DNA of 64,000 nucleotides from Sipunculus nudus (GCA_026874595.1 CM049318.1:16976241-17040240); one strand, 5' to 3'. Shown: positions 1-36,130, counted from the first letter of the stretch. Numbers and translations: made by a program. Notes: generated by a model not told the origin, from the letters alone.

Positions 1-256
1 AATATATAACAAAACTGACTAATCATTTTCTCATCTAATATTTTACTGTAAATACGTTATTCATTACGCAAGTAGAGAGAATTGTTTTAATATTGTTAAA
101 ATAACATATTTGCGATAATAGTATCTTATTCGGCATAAGACTGATACGTGTTCCTTTCAATGTAAAGAGATTATAAAACGGCAGAAGGCATGAACGTATA
201 TGAACTGATCATATTGGTGATCTTAATTGAAGTTTAGTATGATAGACACTGTACAG

Positions 257-21276
<21,020 letters not shown>

Positions 21277-21432
21277 CGTTACATCATTCTGATTCCTTGA
21301 AAACTGAGAAAATCAATGGTCTTTCAACTTCAGATGATACTGAAATACTGAAATTTGATTACATAGTATACTTTATAAGAGATGCGTATTTTGCAAAATA
21401 AGCTGTTTTAATAGACTTTGGTTTTTGTTTGA

Positions 21433-21438
21433 AATAAA
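21433..21438 (+). promoter_or_regulatory. Candidate polyadenylation signal of gene A
   Basis: AATAAA about 155 bp after the gene A stop. A second AATAAA lies near 21533. Confidence 0.5.
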
Positions 21439-21490
21439 TGCATATTGAGCTCAAACTTATGTCAATACTGTAACCACAGAGAGAGAGAGG

Positions 21491-21524
<34 letters not shown>

Positions 21525-22529
21525 GGAAAACTAAATAAAAGGAACACGTTTGCTCTCTTCTGTGAAACGCACATCTGTAGTAAATGGGGAAAAAATCGTT
21601 ATGAGCCGTCCACACAGCGTCTCTATTGCATCTGTCTATTTATATAGAACAGAAAACGTCATATTTCGCTCAAAATATTTTTCATGGGTGTCGCGAGTGT
21701 CCAACTGTGGAGGTCTGTGACAAGTATTTTGTTTTCTTCAACAGGATACGAGAGAGAGAGAGAGCGCGCGCTTATATGTGTGTATTTGAATTACAAGAAA
21801 TGTCATGTGCTCGTGATATTGAAGAGAGATTAAATTGAGAGCGATTTTTCTACTGTTTTTAGCAGGATGATCGACCAATAGAAATCGTCACTGAAATAGA
21901 TCCAGCCTCTACGCAGGGCCAATAACTTTATCTTTGGCAAAGGGTACTCCAGAGGCGCAGTCTTGATTGAGGGAGGGGAGGGGGCCATGATCAGTGGCAG
22001 ATACAGAAAATCGAGAACGGAGGGGGGCGCTAATATTGATGTTATGAAATACTGGTATTATGAATTACTGGTATTATGAAAGCTTAGTTAATTTTGTATA
22101 TATATATATATATATTAATGTTTACTTCCGTATATATTTAGTGTATAGGAAGAACCTCTGAATGAAAGTTTCACTTTCATATTAGTATATTTATATGTAG
22201 AAAATTAAGATCCTTAATGAATGTATATTGGTCTTTTAATCAATCGTGTGTCCTGCAAAGCATACGCACCATGTGTTATATGATAAAAATGGTATACCTC
22301 GCACGTGACCTGTTAGTGCTCATGAATAGTGAGATAATGCAGCAGAATTCCGAATTTAGACCAGAATATAAAACTTCAAAATTAATTGATGTCGATATAT
22401 ACCTTTTCTTGCTTGCTTTTATAGCTTATGTAATTAACCACAGCTTGAGATATCTTTGACTGTAATAGCATGCATTTATGTTTGCGATATACGCATTTAT
22501 TAAACTGACTGATTGACTGAAAGTGATAT

Positions 22530-22790
22530 CCGGTGCTGGAACCAGTCACAGGTCTCCGGAAATCCGGCCCGCACTGGCTCCCTTAGCAACGAGAAAGTTT
22601 GACAGATGAGTTAGAATACAGTTAGATGTTTAAAACGAAAATAGAAAATACTGATAGAGTTGAAGATCGTAGTAAGAGGTGGAGGAAGCCAGGGAACCCG
22701 GAGAGAACCACCGACCTTGGACTGGCCACTACAACCCACTCTCTTGGCAGCACCTGGGATCGAACCTATTTATTACATGAACTTCCTGAT
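22530..22790 (-). repeat. Possible tRNA-derived SINE fragment
   Basis: On the minus strand 22756-22766 reads GGTTCGATCCC, an exact match to the RNA polymerase III B-box consensus. It is followed by a conserved-looking block CTCTCCGGGTTCCCTGGCTT. No clear A box was found, so this is tentative. Confidence 0.4.
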
Positions 22791-23067
22791 AAATCCCACG
22801 TGTTGCTGCTGGTTCAGAGGAAAATTGCCATTACATACATGTGTGAGTCGTCAAAGAGCTCTATATACTTTATCCACTGTATCATCTTGAGTTCTTTATC
22901 AGTTTTGCGGCAACTTGAGAATACCACAAAAATGGCTTCACCACTACACACCCATAAAAACCGAGAACAGATCTTCCTGTTTACATTAATAGGACATATA
23001 GCAGTATAAGTAACCAGACAGTGTTCATAGCATGATATCAGTGGGTTGGTGATAAGCTTCCTACAAG

Positions 23068-23134
23068 ATGACTGGCACAGGACGGTTGGCCCCGGCATTG
23101 TTCCCTGTGTGGTCCGCACTCACGATTGCAAGCT
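23068..23134 (+). CDS. Gene B exon 1: signal peptide
   Basis: ATG at 23068 and 67 coding bases to a strong donor GTAAGT at 23135. It encodes 22 residues with M-x-x-TGR at the start, a hydrophobic stretch with LF-x-x-W-x-x-L and A-S-(C) at the end. The exon has exactly the same length, phase and anchor residues as 61821-61887. Phase 1 matches 30563. Confidence 0.7.
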
Positions 23135-23476
23135 GTAAGTGGCAATTAATTGTTCTCTTAAACGTTAAGGGTTTGATTTGTTCTTGTATACCTGCGGAAA
23201 GTGGTACTCGCTGCAACCAGGTTGACCCACACGTGATTTACTTCTCATAAACAATTAAATACTTATAAGTATGGGTGTTTCACTGACGAAATGAGAATCC
23301 TGGCGAATTTAAAATCAGCCTAGGCAAGATAAGGAATTTAACTCGGCCTAAGTTTAACTGAAATTTTACTTTGCCAAGTATGTGTGTTTGACCTGGGGCC
23401 GATTACAAAAAAAAAAAAAAAAAACTAATCGGAGATTTTGTCTTAAAATTTGCCAAAACACACAAATTATATATAG

Positions 23477-23534
<58 letters not shown>

Positions 23535-26500
23535 TTTTACACACATGGTATCAAACAGACATTTATGATCTAGATATCAATGTATGATTTAGCAATAATG
23601 AAAATAAGAAATGCATCGAGAAAGTGGAATAACATTTGTTCCTGGATGTTCATTTATATTGCACTCTTGTATACGTATATACGTTCAAAGAAATTAAAGT
23701 TGTCTCTGGCTCAGTATTCCGTTTATGACTCACTGGACAATATACTATACCTGAAATAAGTATAAGTTCAAGTTTTTGACAATTGTGTCACAGTGTCGCA
23801 AATTTCTTCTAATATCAATGAAATGCAGTGTCTCAGAGATGAATAAAATAGAAAAATGACAGATAAGATGATATGATTCCCTCGTTTCCACGAACTGTGG
23901 TATTCAGCAATTAATCGCTCAAAAAAAATTGTAGGTTCTATCGATATCGGAGTTTTAAAGGAAAACATTTTTACTTCCTTCTGATTCTGAAGCGATACTA
24001 TTCCCGGGATATTTTATTATCAAATTGCTTCAATATTGCTTAAAGTTTTATTATACATCTCAGATATTTCGTTCACTACAGTTCGGGGACACCCTCCGAC
24101 GCCGAACGCGCTCACACACTCAACAGTCGTGGTTCCCTGAAAACATCCCCCAACCCATACCCATATTTTGTTCAGAATCCACCTCTATATTGAGAAAATG
24201 GGGCAGGAGTTAGACGTGGTATATGGTATAAATATAATATAAACGTGTGTGTCGGGGGGGGGGGGGGCGTTAAATCTAATTCACATTAGACTCCAATATA
24301 ATAGTAATCTACTGGTGATATGTTATTCCATTTTTCATTCACTATACGTTACCATGGAGATCTGCACAGAAATCTGTATATTTAAGCATAATAAAATACG
24401 AATTTCCCGTTTTAATATGCCAAACTTTTCAGTATGAAACTATGCAGGTTACCCGTGTTAAAAGATGTTTATAATATCATATAAATAAATAAAGTTTATA
24501 CATCTAGACATCTCATTCTTAAGCACACTATTCATACCTGTAGACAGTAACAAATTCTTGCATAATTAATAAAACCCATACATGATTGCATTATGCATAA
24601 GAATACATTCAAACAATCTTATTATCGCTATACTGTAGCGAACCTGGCCCCACTGCCAATCGCTTCGGGCGTTCTGACTCGGGATGGGTTGGATTGTGAT
24701 GACGAAAAATGTTTCTTGTTTGCAGGTTACTGGCCTAAGTTCAGTGTGTAATTTCAACAAATCAAGGAGACGACCTTTTTGATAAATTTAATGATTAACA
24801 TATAACAAAAGAAAAGTTACTGTACACCCGCATGATAATTAAATTACAATTACATGATCGTTCTACGGGTCCCAGTTCAGCTATATCCAGGGGCCAAGAC
24901 ATACACAATGTTTTTACTCCAGGTGGGCCGAGATTTTAATCTAAGCCACCGTCGAGGTTCCCCTGAAAGTCACGGCCCCTACTACATACCAATACTATGC
25001 ACAGTACTTACACAACGTCGCCCATGTAATTCCGTTGTTATTCATCTCTTCTAGCCACACTGATGTGTGTGCCTCGTTTATCTAGCTTTCTCCTTTACCA
25101 CACCTTTTCCCTTCGAATCTGCCTACCGTAAAGACTCTACATAACCGTAAAGATTCATGTCAAATCGCCACAATACTAATAGCTGTTTCAAAATACATTC
25201 GTTAACAGCTGACAACTGCGTGGATAAACATTACTAAGCTCTCACCTAGAACATATAATTCCTGTATACACTCTAAGAAAATAAAAGGTTCTTCGCAGAG
25301 GACTGAGTGGGGTATCATTTTTTATTCCAATTGGAAGCTTAAGTACAGGAATCTTCTGGTTTCTGCCGGGATTTCTATTATAGCACCTAACACTATTATG
25401 AAACCTTTAAAAGGTCCCAAAGGAACTGTCACACCCATAAAAAGGTATGAACGACCAGTTTCTTTTGAATGGTAATCCAAACAAGCTGAAACTCACTGAT
25501 ACATACACTCCCAAAGATGAATAAGTCATGTATTAACAAACGAAATCGTTATAAAAAATACACCTTCATTTCTCTGGAGGGGCGCTCCATAAATATGAAC
25601 AATGATAATCACAAGCGTCCAATAAGAAACACAACATTCACTTGTACATACACAGGGGAGCCCTCTGTTTACATTTCTCCTGATCACATGGCATTCGCGC
25701 ATACGTGACATCAGAATGACAAGCTGCTCATATCACATTTCGCACTCACAGTGTATAACACACTGTAAGTTCACTGGTAAATGCACAGGGCTCCCACCAT
25801 CAAAAGTTCCTCGCTGGAGTACTCGCCTGTCCGACAGTTATCGCGAGCAGCCTATTCTATCTGAACTAAGAACCACTATCTTTCACAGCTGATGTCCCCT
25901 GGAATAATCCAGCACTAGGTAACTGTATATGTCTCCACACAATGATACCCAGTACCTCTAAAGTTTTGCGTGTAAGTTATTTCCTTCGCCTCTTACTGGA
26001 AGAGTCACAACAGATATAAATCGCCGAATTACCAGTCCGGCGGCAATTGCGATATTCTTTATAAAGTCCGTTACAGAGGTACAACGTGGCCTTCCTCAAA
26101 CACAGTTCCGCTTAAAGACATCATCTCTCAGCTGTACCTACTCTGATGAAAACAGATCTGTCCCGACCTGTTCCGACGGTTTTCCTACCAATCATGACAT
26201 AATGTTATGCCGACCGTCAATATGTACATGAATATTAAGATTAAACCCTGGGAGAAGCAATCTAAGCAAGTGTCCAACTTTTAACGCCTACAGTAAACAA
26301 CGTTACTACAAAGCTCGTCAAGACTGAAACCGCTCCCATGGAATTAAACTGAAACTAAAATCAAATGGGGCACGTGCGATCTCCAACCTATGTTCCCACG
26401 CTAACATCTAAACACGATACTCCATATTAAAGTTAAAAAAAAAAAATATAAAAAAAAATCATCCCTACTTGAACTTGCAATACAATTACTAGGTCACAGT

Positions 26501-26841
26501 CCTCTGATGGCAGGAAATTGGAAATGTTCTTTACAGTGGACTGTGTATGGCTCCTTGAACGGCTCTTTGTGGAAACCCTTGTGTAAGGTTCTTAATGAAA
26601 CCTTCAACTAAGTATGGTCTTAGAAAGTCTAAGATATCATATTAAACATCCAGGGTCAATTTTAGAAGTATAAAGAATTTATATTGTTCATTCCCCTCAA
26701 AAGTGATAATAAAGGAATGGTTAAATTTAATTTTATCCAAAAGAATTTATCATTAAACGAGGGAATATGAAGAGACCATAATTAAAAGCAGCAAAGTTTT
26801 CCGCGACATATGAAAAATATTATATATATAAATATATATGA

Positions 26842-26875
<34 letters not shown>

Positions 26876-29800
26876 GCGTGTGGGTATATATACTATATGT
26901 ACTGGTATGTCCCTAGCAAGAACGATATGCGTTGCGTTGATTTTTTTTGTCTTCTCGAACTAAGCATTATTTTTTTTGTAATTGAAGTGTAACTGAAATT
27001 ATGATAAAGTGATTGTTGTCAATAATACTTTCTCAAGGGAATAAAATGTTACCGCCTGTCAAGGATACTCGTATCAAGTCATCGGTTTACTGGTTACTTC
27101 TGAGAAACCCAAACCACAACATATTTGTGAGAAATATGTCCCACATACAAACAAAGGGCATCCCCCATCTCATCCCCCCCCGCGCCCAATTTTACAAACA
27201 GATACCGTGACTGCTAAAGCACGACATGCAGGCAGAGACTGACATCAGCTTATTCACTTCCATTCGGTTTGAAATGTAATGGTAAATATAAACTTTTGCG
27301 TGTGGCTCAGCGTTGCTTAATGGAACAGTGTTTGCTCCATCTCAGACGTTAAAATCACCCTGGTTTTGGTGATATTTTATAACACCGACGTACTTATTCT
27401 CTGAACTGACGTAGTTTCTCTCAGAACTGACGTAATTCCTCTCTGAGATGACGTTATTGCTCCCTGAACTGACGTATACTTAGTGCCACAGTTCATCTCT
27501 GACGCTCGAAAATCGATCGACAAAAACCGCATCAATAGCGTTCCATGTTGCACACAATAAGCTGCTCGAATTCAGGTTTAATGTTCCTGGTCAGAAGGAC
27601 TTAATAGAGATCGTGAACATGAATTAACGAAATAAACAATCGCGAATATATATTCTCGTGCTTTATGCTTCACATATGTAATCTACTTATCTACAATATG
27701 ATAAACGTTGACGGCACTCATCCTTCATCACACAACGCCGAGCCCATTTTTATCTGGTATGATTCAGCGAGTTCTATGGAGGTCATATTATCTAATTATC
27801 CAAAAAATTATGGGTAATTCGACCATTTAATTGTTTGCTGAAATGATGTAGTAGAAACTGTCCACACGATACCGAAAAAAAAAACAACAAAATAAACACT
27901 CCCTCCCTACCCCGAAATAAGTATCCCCAGTCTAAATCTCCGACCCCCCCCCCCCTTCAAGAAGAACACACGAAAAAATCACTCTCCCGAAATAGTGTAA
28001 TTAACTTCACTCCCAAATATAATATAAAATAATTTGAAACATATATTTTTATTTTTTTAAACAGTGACAGTACTTGATTAACTATGCATTTACTTTTAAC
28101 TTGTACACTCAATATCAGGCTAACATTAGTGTCAATGCATGTAAAATAAATGTAAAACCTAACTTTCACATAATGGGATATATATCTGGAACATATAAAA
28201 ATATATAGGAACAAAAAATAGTTTTGTTCACCTAAAATGTGAAGGGGACAAAGGGCCAATAAAAACAAGTGAGACGGGAATGTTCTCCTGCCCCTACCCT
28301 CTCTTGAAAAAACAAAAAGCATGGATTCAATATTTTTTTTTACATTAATTGAGGAACTCCCCCAGCGCCATCTATCAGAAACTACGTAACATGTGCCTAT
28401 CATGAAACTGGTATGAAATAGGTCTTTAAGTGAAAAATTATGTACTCGTTACATGAAAGGTTTTTCGATAATGTAAAATGGTTCCCGGTTCTAAGTTCTT
28501 TTAGATATCAAGTTATCATTTTGCTAATCTGATATCATAAACCACACCATATCAGAGCTGTCATATGATGAAAACCCAAGATATTCGGGTCAAGGACAGC
28601 TTCCCGCTGGTCCTCGATAATTTTAATTGTGAAACTAGACAATTTATTATGAATTCAGGTTTGTGTGTCATAACACGGATTCAAGGGAATATCATGTTTA
28701 TATGTTTGTTTCTCGCAAACAGAAAACACTTGAAGCCAGATTAAAGGGATATGATATTATCACATGCCTTAAAACAGGATGTGGTAGCCACATGTTTAAC
28801 GTCACAGCTATGGTTGCACTATGTCTAATGGGAGTTATACCAAATATACCGATTACTTAAGCTTGCTGAAATTTTCTATATTTTCTTAGAGACTGATATC
28901 ATTGTTTTGTAATATAAAAAAACATAACGCATTTATGAATTCATATGTGTGATGATCTTTACATTTATAATGGGCTTATGGAGAATTGTATGAGTGCATG
29001 CATATATTTACATAAAATTATATATAATTATTAAATTAGAATTTTAGAAATTTTACTTCTATTTAGTTTCTTGCAACGTGATGCATTCACCAGGTAAGAC
29101 TGTCAGATTGAGATTCAAAAGGGTACATATTTGGGAAGTTTACGTTGTGTGGGTAATCGTTGGTTACGTAATGGTTATAAGTTACGCGGTGCATTTGCTG
29201 CGTATTTTGAAGAATAATGCCTCGCCATGTGAGGGCCATTTACTAAAACAGTAAAACTATCAACCTACCGTACACGCCTGCATTATTATATTAATATTAT
29301 TATATATGACAAATTTCCACAAATTTTGTCTTTAATCTACTATATAAATCGCATGCTTGCACCAAGAAAAAAATAAAACTTAATGACATTTATTATTTTC
29401 ATTTCGAGCCGTCCTTCACTCTGAAATATCGTGCTTCAGTAATATTAGCAATTTTTTCGGGGGGGGGGGGGGGGTCTTGCGATCTTATGCCCTTTAGCCC
29501 GGTCAAACTCACGACGCCTCTGGGTCGACTAACTGGCTATTAGTGTGTGACTACAAAGAAAAAAATAAAGTACATTAGAGCAAACTAAAGAAAAATATTT
29601 AATGTGAAAGAACTTGGGTGTGTTTGCTGTACGATTAAACTTGACAGGAGATAAAAAGCGTCTTGGAATTCGTCTTTCCTACTCGTACAAGGTGAGTTCC
29701 ATTATCATTTAAATCTTTGTGCTGCCTATATAACTTCGCTTTTGCTCCATCAGCAATCAGGGCATTGCAAACAAGGTATTATCATTTTACGGCCTATTTA

Positions 29801-32800
29801 ATCAGGGATGAGTAAAAATTGCGCCAACACACACACACACACAAAATATATATTCATATATAAAGCTACAGTCTAATCGTGGGGTTGTGTTAGGCCTGAT
29901 GAAAAGTTTATTTTAGCTAAATGACAGGTGATTATCAGGTCTTTAGTTACCAGCGATTCTTGCTTAAGCCCCTTTCACACATTCACGGATAGCATCACGG
30001 ATCATCCCGGATCATCGTACCGGGATCATCCGTGTTGACTCCGTCATCACCGTGTAAACTCCGGGTATCACCGTGTTAACACCGTGTTGCATCCATAGTG
30101 ACCCTTGGCGCACCGGCATGTTCGGAGAAAAAATTAAACCTGCACAATTTTTCGCCCGGAGTACACGGATTAAACATCATCCGTATCAATCCTTGTAGGC
30201 ACCGTGCACCTCCGTGTAGCCACCGCTTACATCTGGGAGTCTCCGTGTAGCCACCGGGAGCTCCGTATTGAGACCGGCACTTTCCGGGTGCAAGTTAGTT
30301 TTTTCTGCGATCATGCTGGTGCACCAAGGATCACTACGGATGCAACATGGTGTTAACACGGTGATGCCCGGTGTTTACACGGCGATGCCGTAGATAACAC
30401 GCATGATTCCGGAATGATGCTCCGGGATTATCCGTGTTGTTTCCGTGAATATGTGAAAGCCCCATTTGGTCCCGGAACACCACGGATTAAGGTCCGGGGT
30501 GATCCCTGTTGCTATTCCGTGAATGTGTGCAGGGGCTTTAATGAACTCTCACATTGATTCAGGTCTAGCGACCAAGGAGTTTTTGCTGGCAGTAGACGCA
30601 AAGGCTCATCGGCTTACACAAGTAGACCTGTCGTCTAAATGGATCCGTGATTTAGATTTGAGTTTGGTCCTGAACCCAGTAGCTGTCGACTATGACCCAG
30701 GAAGCGAGCGAGTCTTCTGGACCGAAGTTTTGTTTAAGTCGATCTATTCCGCATATCTGAATGGAACCGGAAAGAGAACGTTGGCCCCTATATCGTATGG
30801 TGAGTTTTTCCTGTCATCAGTCTTCACTCTCATGTTTAAACCCAGGGAGAAAATATCGTTTCAAGTTATAATTAAATAAACCACATCAGATATATTAAAA
30901 TAATGTGGCATTTTCCACATGACACAATCAATTTTATTTCATAAAATCTATCTGAAGTTATAGTTTATTTAAGACATAACATAGTAAGATAAGAGGGAAA
31001 AAAATAAGTAAATTAAAACCACTGTATCAGATCAGAAGCGGATCCGGGGGGGGGGGGGGGGGTCCGTCAGAAACAACGTTTTATTTTAAGGGCTTCAAAC
31101 AACATTTTGCGGCCAGGACCCCACTTTTCCAGACCTGGCTACCTTTTTTTATGGTTTTCATTAGTCCTCCTGGGTTTCCCCCTTTTCCTAAATCCTTGAT
31201 CCGCCCCTGCAGATATCTGGGCCTTGCATAATATTACCTTTATCAATACACTTTTCCATATTCGATTAATGCCGAGAATAAATATATTTGGTAAACATTA
31301 ATCAGAGGTTAAAGGTACACAATAATTAAATGTAAAAAAAAAAAAAAAAAAAAAAACAGAAATGTGGACAGAGAGCGCTTACCTACGCCAAGGCAACTCA
31401 TTACCCCAATGTGGTATTGTCAAAAATGCAGCATTTTTCCTTATCAGAATTCCTGGATCCAGAGAGTGGTATGGATATTTTCAATTATTTCTTTTATCAT
31501 TGACAAGCTATCCTGAAAAATGCAACAAAATCCCTTAATAACTTGTGTTATGTTTGCTCACAGACAAACCAACGCCACCTAAAGTTATAACGGGGAGGGG
31601 GTATGTGCATTAGAACTTGCTGTTCGTTTATTTTCCGGTTCTATCTTCAATTCGCATGTTACGGATACGTGTATGAATGAAGGGGTTTCAACAAGGCCTA
31701 CGTAGAGCTGTATATTGCGGTGTACCGGGTACGACGAAGTTAGGCTGCGTACCCATGTAAAAAAAAAAAAAAAAATGTGCGTATGATGACGTACGGTTGT
31801 GTAGCCTATGCGTAGGATTGCTAAAAACAGGCGTAGGGTTCTTCCGTATACGTAGTTTTGACGTAGTGTTGAGAAGACTTGCGTGAAAACTCCGTTTTTT
31901 CTTCGCCCAGTGCTCTACACTGACAGTACGCCAAAATAAAATAAACAGGTTTATTTTTTGGGGTCCATCCTGTGTACCCCTTTGCGTCCCTTGGCGTAGG
32001 AGAGCGTAGGTACGGCGTAGGGCAGCGTAAGCTCTGCGTATTCGGTACGCCGCACTACGCAACTCTACGTAGGCCCGTTGTAAAATCCCCTTAAATCCCT
32101 GTCTGTTTATCATTAAAAGACTGTGTGACAAGAGGTCCGATCTTGAGATTGCTTGGCTAATCCCAACAAAGAAAAGACACTTGATTTGTAGAGTTTCCCC
32201 GTACGCTAACCACATGGCGTGTGCAATATGTTTATGTTTACTGCCATTAATCGTTCCCGATGCATGTTTCATTTCTGAAGGAGAAGACTAACCGATATAT
32301 TGGCAGATACCATAATATGTAAACGAGGACACACTATATTGCATGTATGTTAAACTGACTTTGCATATGAATAGTTCCGGTTAAATTCACGATTCGAGAA
32401 AGTTAAATTTCAAAGGTAACCGGTCCACTTTCCTGTTAAAGTTAAGTTGTCAGGGTGTCCGGATATTTTGAAGCATTGCTTTCAGGGAAGACAATATTCA
32501 GTATATCACCTCTGTACCTGTGACACGAGCAAAGTTCTTTCAAATGGGTAACAAATAATGGCTTTTACTCGGTCATTATCTCTGGGTGTAAGCCACAGGG
32601 AAACATAGAAAACAGTTTAATAATTTTAACATCCTTGCAATCACAAATGGCTTTGGTCACTCATTAAATGATAGATTATTAACGATCATTCATTTGATAG
32701 TAAAAATCTTGTTAAGTATTTGCAACTACAATTTAGAAACCTAATACACTCTATAAAAGTTATCCAGGATAAAGTTTCATCGTCTCAAAAACGATGTTCT

Positions 32801-33263
32801 GTTTGGTATATGTTTATGTCCATTAGCAAAGGTCCAATATTTTTTATGCCTTTTTGTTTATTTGTTGTGACTTAGGCATCAAGTCTGATGGAATTGCAAT
32901 AGATCACGCTACTAAAACTTTGTATTACACAAATGTGGAAGATGGGAATGTCGGCTATATTCCTCTAATCGGAGGCAGGAACAGAACCCTTATATCAGGC
33001 GTTTTAACTGCACCAAGGGACATCGAACTTGACACCCGCAACAGGTGAGTGTTTCCCTGCCAATCATGTGATTTTTCCCCATGATTCAATAATCTAAAAT
33101 TTTCTGTTGTCTTAAAGCCTGGTTTTATGTAAAAAGAACAATGTTTTAGATATACCTCATGGGTTTTCTTCCTTCTGAACCGTAACAAGGAATTACTGAC
33201 TCGCATTGTTTTAGAACTTTTTCTGTGTGTTTTATCTTGTGGGACATATCTATTCAATAGGGC

Positions 33264-33296
<33 letters not shown>

Positions 33297-35773
33297 GAGA
33301 TAGACAGACTGAGTAAATTGTCCGAATATTCATACATGATGCATGGAAATTTGAAACAAATAAGACACGACTGAAGGAAGATGTGGCAAATGAAATAATG
33401 CAAAAGAATCCATTATTTACTGCAAATACTTAGATACACCGTTGATTTCAGTCACATGTACATTTCTGACTGGGAGTCACCAGCAAAAATCGTTCGAGCG
33501 GATCTATCCGGGTCAGGTCTGATCACTCTCATAACCGGAAATATGGGTTGGCCTAACGGACTTGCCCTTGACCTTCAAGGTGAGAGGAGCTATAGTTATT
33601 ACTTGTACCCAAATATTTGTTGACGATACGTGATGTACGGGATTGAAAACACAAACATAAAAACAAGTATTAATCGCCTTTATGGAAACCATTGTTATCG
33701 TGAGACGTTAATCTTATAACAGTCGTAATTTATTTTAAATTCATCCATTTATCACAGTCGTCTCAGGCGAGATACCCATCTTGAGCATAATCCTTCCTCT
33801 GTTAAAACAATCTTGTATATAAAATTTGTCTTTCAAATATCTACAGGAAGAACACTTTACTGGTGTGACGCGAAGTTAGACCGCGTGGAGAAAGCCAACC
33901 TTGATGGATCAAGCCGGACCATCATTTTTAGTGAACCAGATAGTCATTTCTACGGCATAGACTTCAGCATGAACCGTCTCTATCTCTCCGACTGGGGTCA
34001 CAAGTTTGTATTTGTTTTGCAACATTGACAGTCATGTTCACATAAAAGTAACTAGTGTATCGGAGGATAATACATAAATGACAAAGAGCTAAACAACATT
34101 TAACCAAGATTAATAAATGTTATAATGTGTATCAAAATTAAACATTAAAATTCAAAAGGCGATATTTGCAAAAAAAAACAAAAAAAAAACAAAAAAACAT
34201 ATGCTATTGCAACCCAATTTGCCTCACGCATATGTCACAAAGCTTCGCCCTACGGCAAATGATGTATAAAACTTGGAGATTTTGTTATGTTTAACGCGTA
34301 GTATTTGCTGTATTTGAGACATATATGTTATCATTCGGTATTCTTCAACCAAATACTACATTTATGCATACCAGCAAGAAGTTAATTCTCAGTTTGTTTA
34401 TTCTAAATTATCTTACTTAATCTGTCTACACCAGGTACATAAATTCCTATATACGTAAATACATTTGGTGGAAATTTATCTATGTGATATATTTGCGTTT
34501 AGGAGGTTGAGAAGAATAAACACAGATGGCTCTGGGTTAGAGTTCGTATCGCCCGCAGTGTTTGAACGTGCAATGGATATTAAAGTCACCAGGATCGCTG
34601 AAACAATAGGTTCGTATCAAACTGTTTACAACTACTTCAATTGCAACCCACGAACCTGAGCGCATCTATAAGAAATAAGTAACGATATCTGATACATATT
34701 GAAAAAAAACCCGGATGATCTGCAAGTGGAAAAAGTGGCCATTACTAACGCATACACATAAATGCTAACATAATTTTAACTAATAATTATTTAAACAACT
34801 GCATTGGGGTATCTTTGATTATCACCCAAGGTACTGAATGTCCTAATTATGCAGGGACACTATATAATTTCTTCGCTTACAAAAGGACTGTTATAGGTTA
34901 TGTCGTTTATTGTCGGTTTCATTTATTAGAGATATTAAAGATCCGGTATTATTCACTCAACGTGATTTCTGAAACGTGAGTTTTTAATGGCTGCTAACAC
35001 TAAAAAAGTGCATGATCAAACTTTCTTCATTTTACAGATGCGACGTGCCCAGTATTAGCTACGCCAGCACATGCACGTGTAGTGAGTTGCCCGTCCCAGG
35101 TCACTGTCGGGTCGAGGTGCACGTACACATGTGAACAAGGATACGAGATCTCTGACGGCGACGCTACGAGGACCTGCCAAAGTTCAAAGACGTGGAACGG
35201 AAAACAAATGGTCTGCTCAGGTAGGATTTAGTAGATGTTTCTGAAAATACCAAAACTGACTCTCTCAGACACATAAACTCTGAAGAGGATAGCTTACAAA
35301 GCAAAGACGACCGCTCCTCGCTGACTTTGATACACAAAAAAATCTCGTTAATTAAACTCGGTGCGACGATGTCGCGTGACTATGGAGCTGAGAACCGATA
35401 CAACTTCCGAAATATATATTGATTTATTGGGAAAGTTCTCACTTATTTGTCTCACATATAAATACACAATGTTAATCGTACGAGGTAATATGGCATTATG
35501 GACATATTTCTGCAGCCTTAACATGCCGACCCTTTGCCGAACCAGCACACGCAAGTGCGGTTAACTGTCCAGTTCCAACAGGAGTGGGGTCTACGTGTAC
35601 GTACGCCTGTGACAGTGGATACGAGCGTGCTGATGGAGACGTTACGAGAACTTGTAGTCTCACCAAGAGATGGAGCGGGAGAGACCTGATCTGTTCAGGT
35701 TTGTATGTTTGCCCCATCTCTCTCTCTCTTTCTATCTCTTGCTCTCTGTCTGTCTATTTTTCTGTCTGTCTTT

Positions 35774-35825
<52 letters not shown>

Positions 35826-36091
35826 GTCAACTATATGAGTTCCCATTGTCTATATATATACTACTAAAATTGTTTTGTCTATGCCACTAAACCCGCAGAA
35901 ACGGGCCATGACAGTTGGACAATTTTACTATCAGCGTCAGTCATATTATGCCCTAACTTACAGTATACAAGCCAGTTTGGCCCTTCCATGTGCTTCCATT
36001 TCTAACAACCTTTCGCTCATTCTCTGCATAGATAATATGTTATATATAGTTTGATCCACTCTCCGGCAATCTGTCTTTCTCTCTCTCATAT

Positions 36092-36130
<39 letters not shown>

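Larger units (their letters stand above)
21277..23067. other. Gene A to gene B intergenic region
   Basis: Holds gene A 3'UTR sequence, a (GA)n run near 21479-21525, a short (TA)n near 22100, and a repeat-like stretch at 22530-22790. No convincing coding exon is seen. Frames such as 22626-23009 have no recognisable domain. Confidence 0.6.
23135..30562 (+). other. Gene B intron 1 (7.4 kb)
   Basis: No coding exon recognised. It contains (TA)n at about 23470-23531 and 26820-26873, a possible MITE near 25265-25480, a 21-bp-spaced TGACGT array at 27386-27476, a poly-G tract at 29458-29474 and the MITE at 29967-30537. The open frames at 24854, 25517, 27957 (minus) and 28663 show no domain and sit in A+T-rich or repeat sequence. 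Confidence 0.6.

Noticed and set aside
27957-28403. A 148-codon open frame on the minus strand
   Set aside because: A+T-rich, hydrophobic and Lys/Ile-heavy, with no domain and no splice context.
31688-32272. A 194-codon open frame on the minus strand
   Set aside because: Most of it translates the subrepeats of the MITE at 31681-32091 (RAYAALRRTYALL-type runs) and a poly-A tract.
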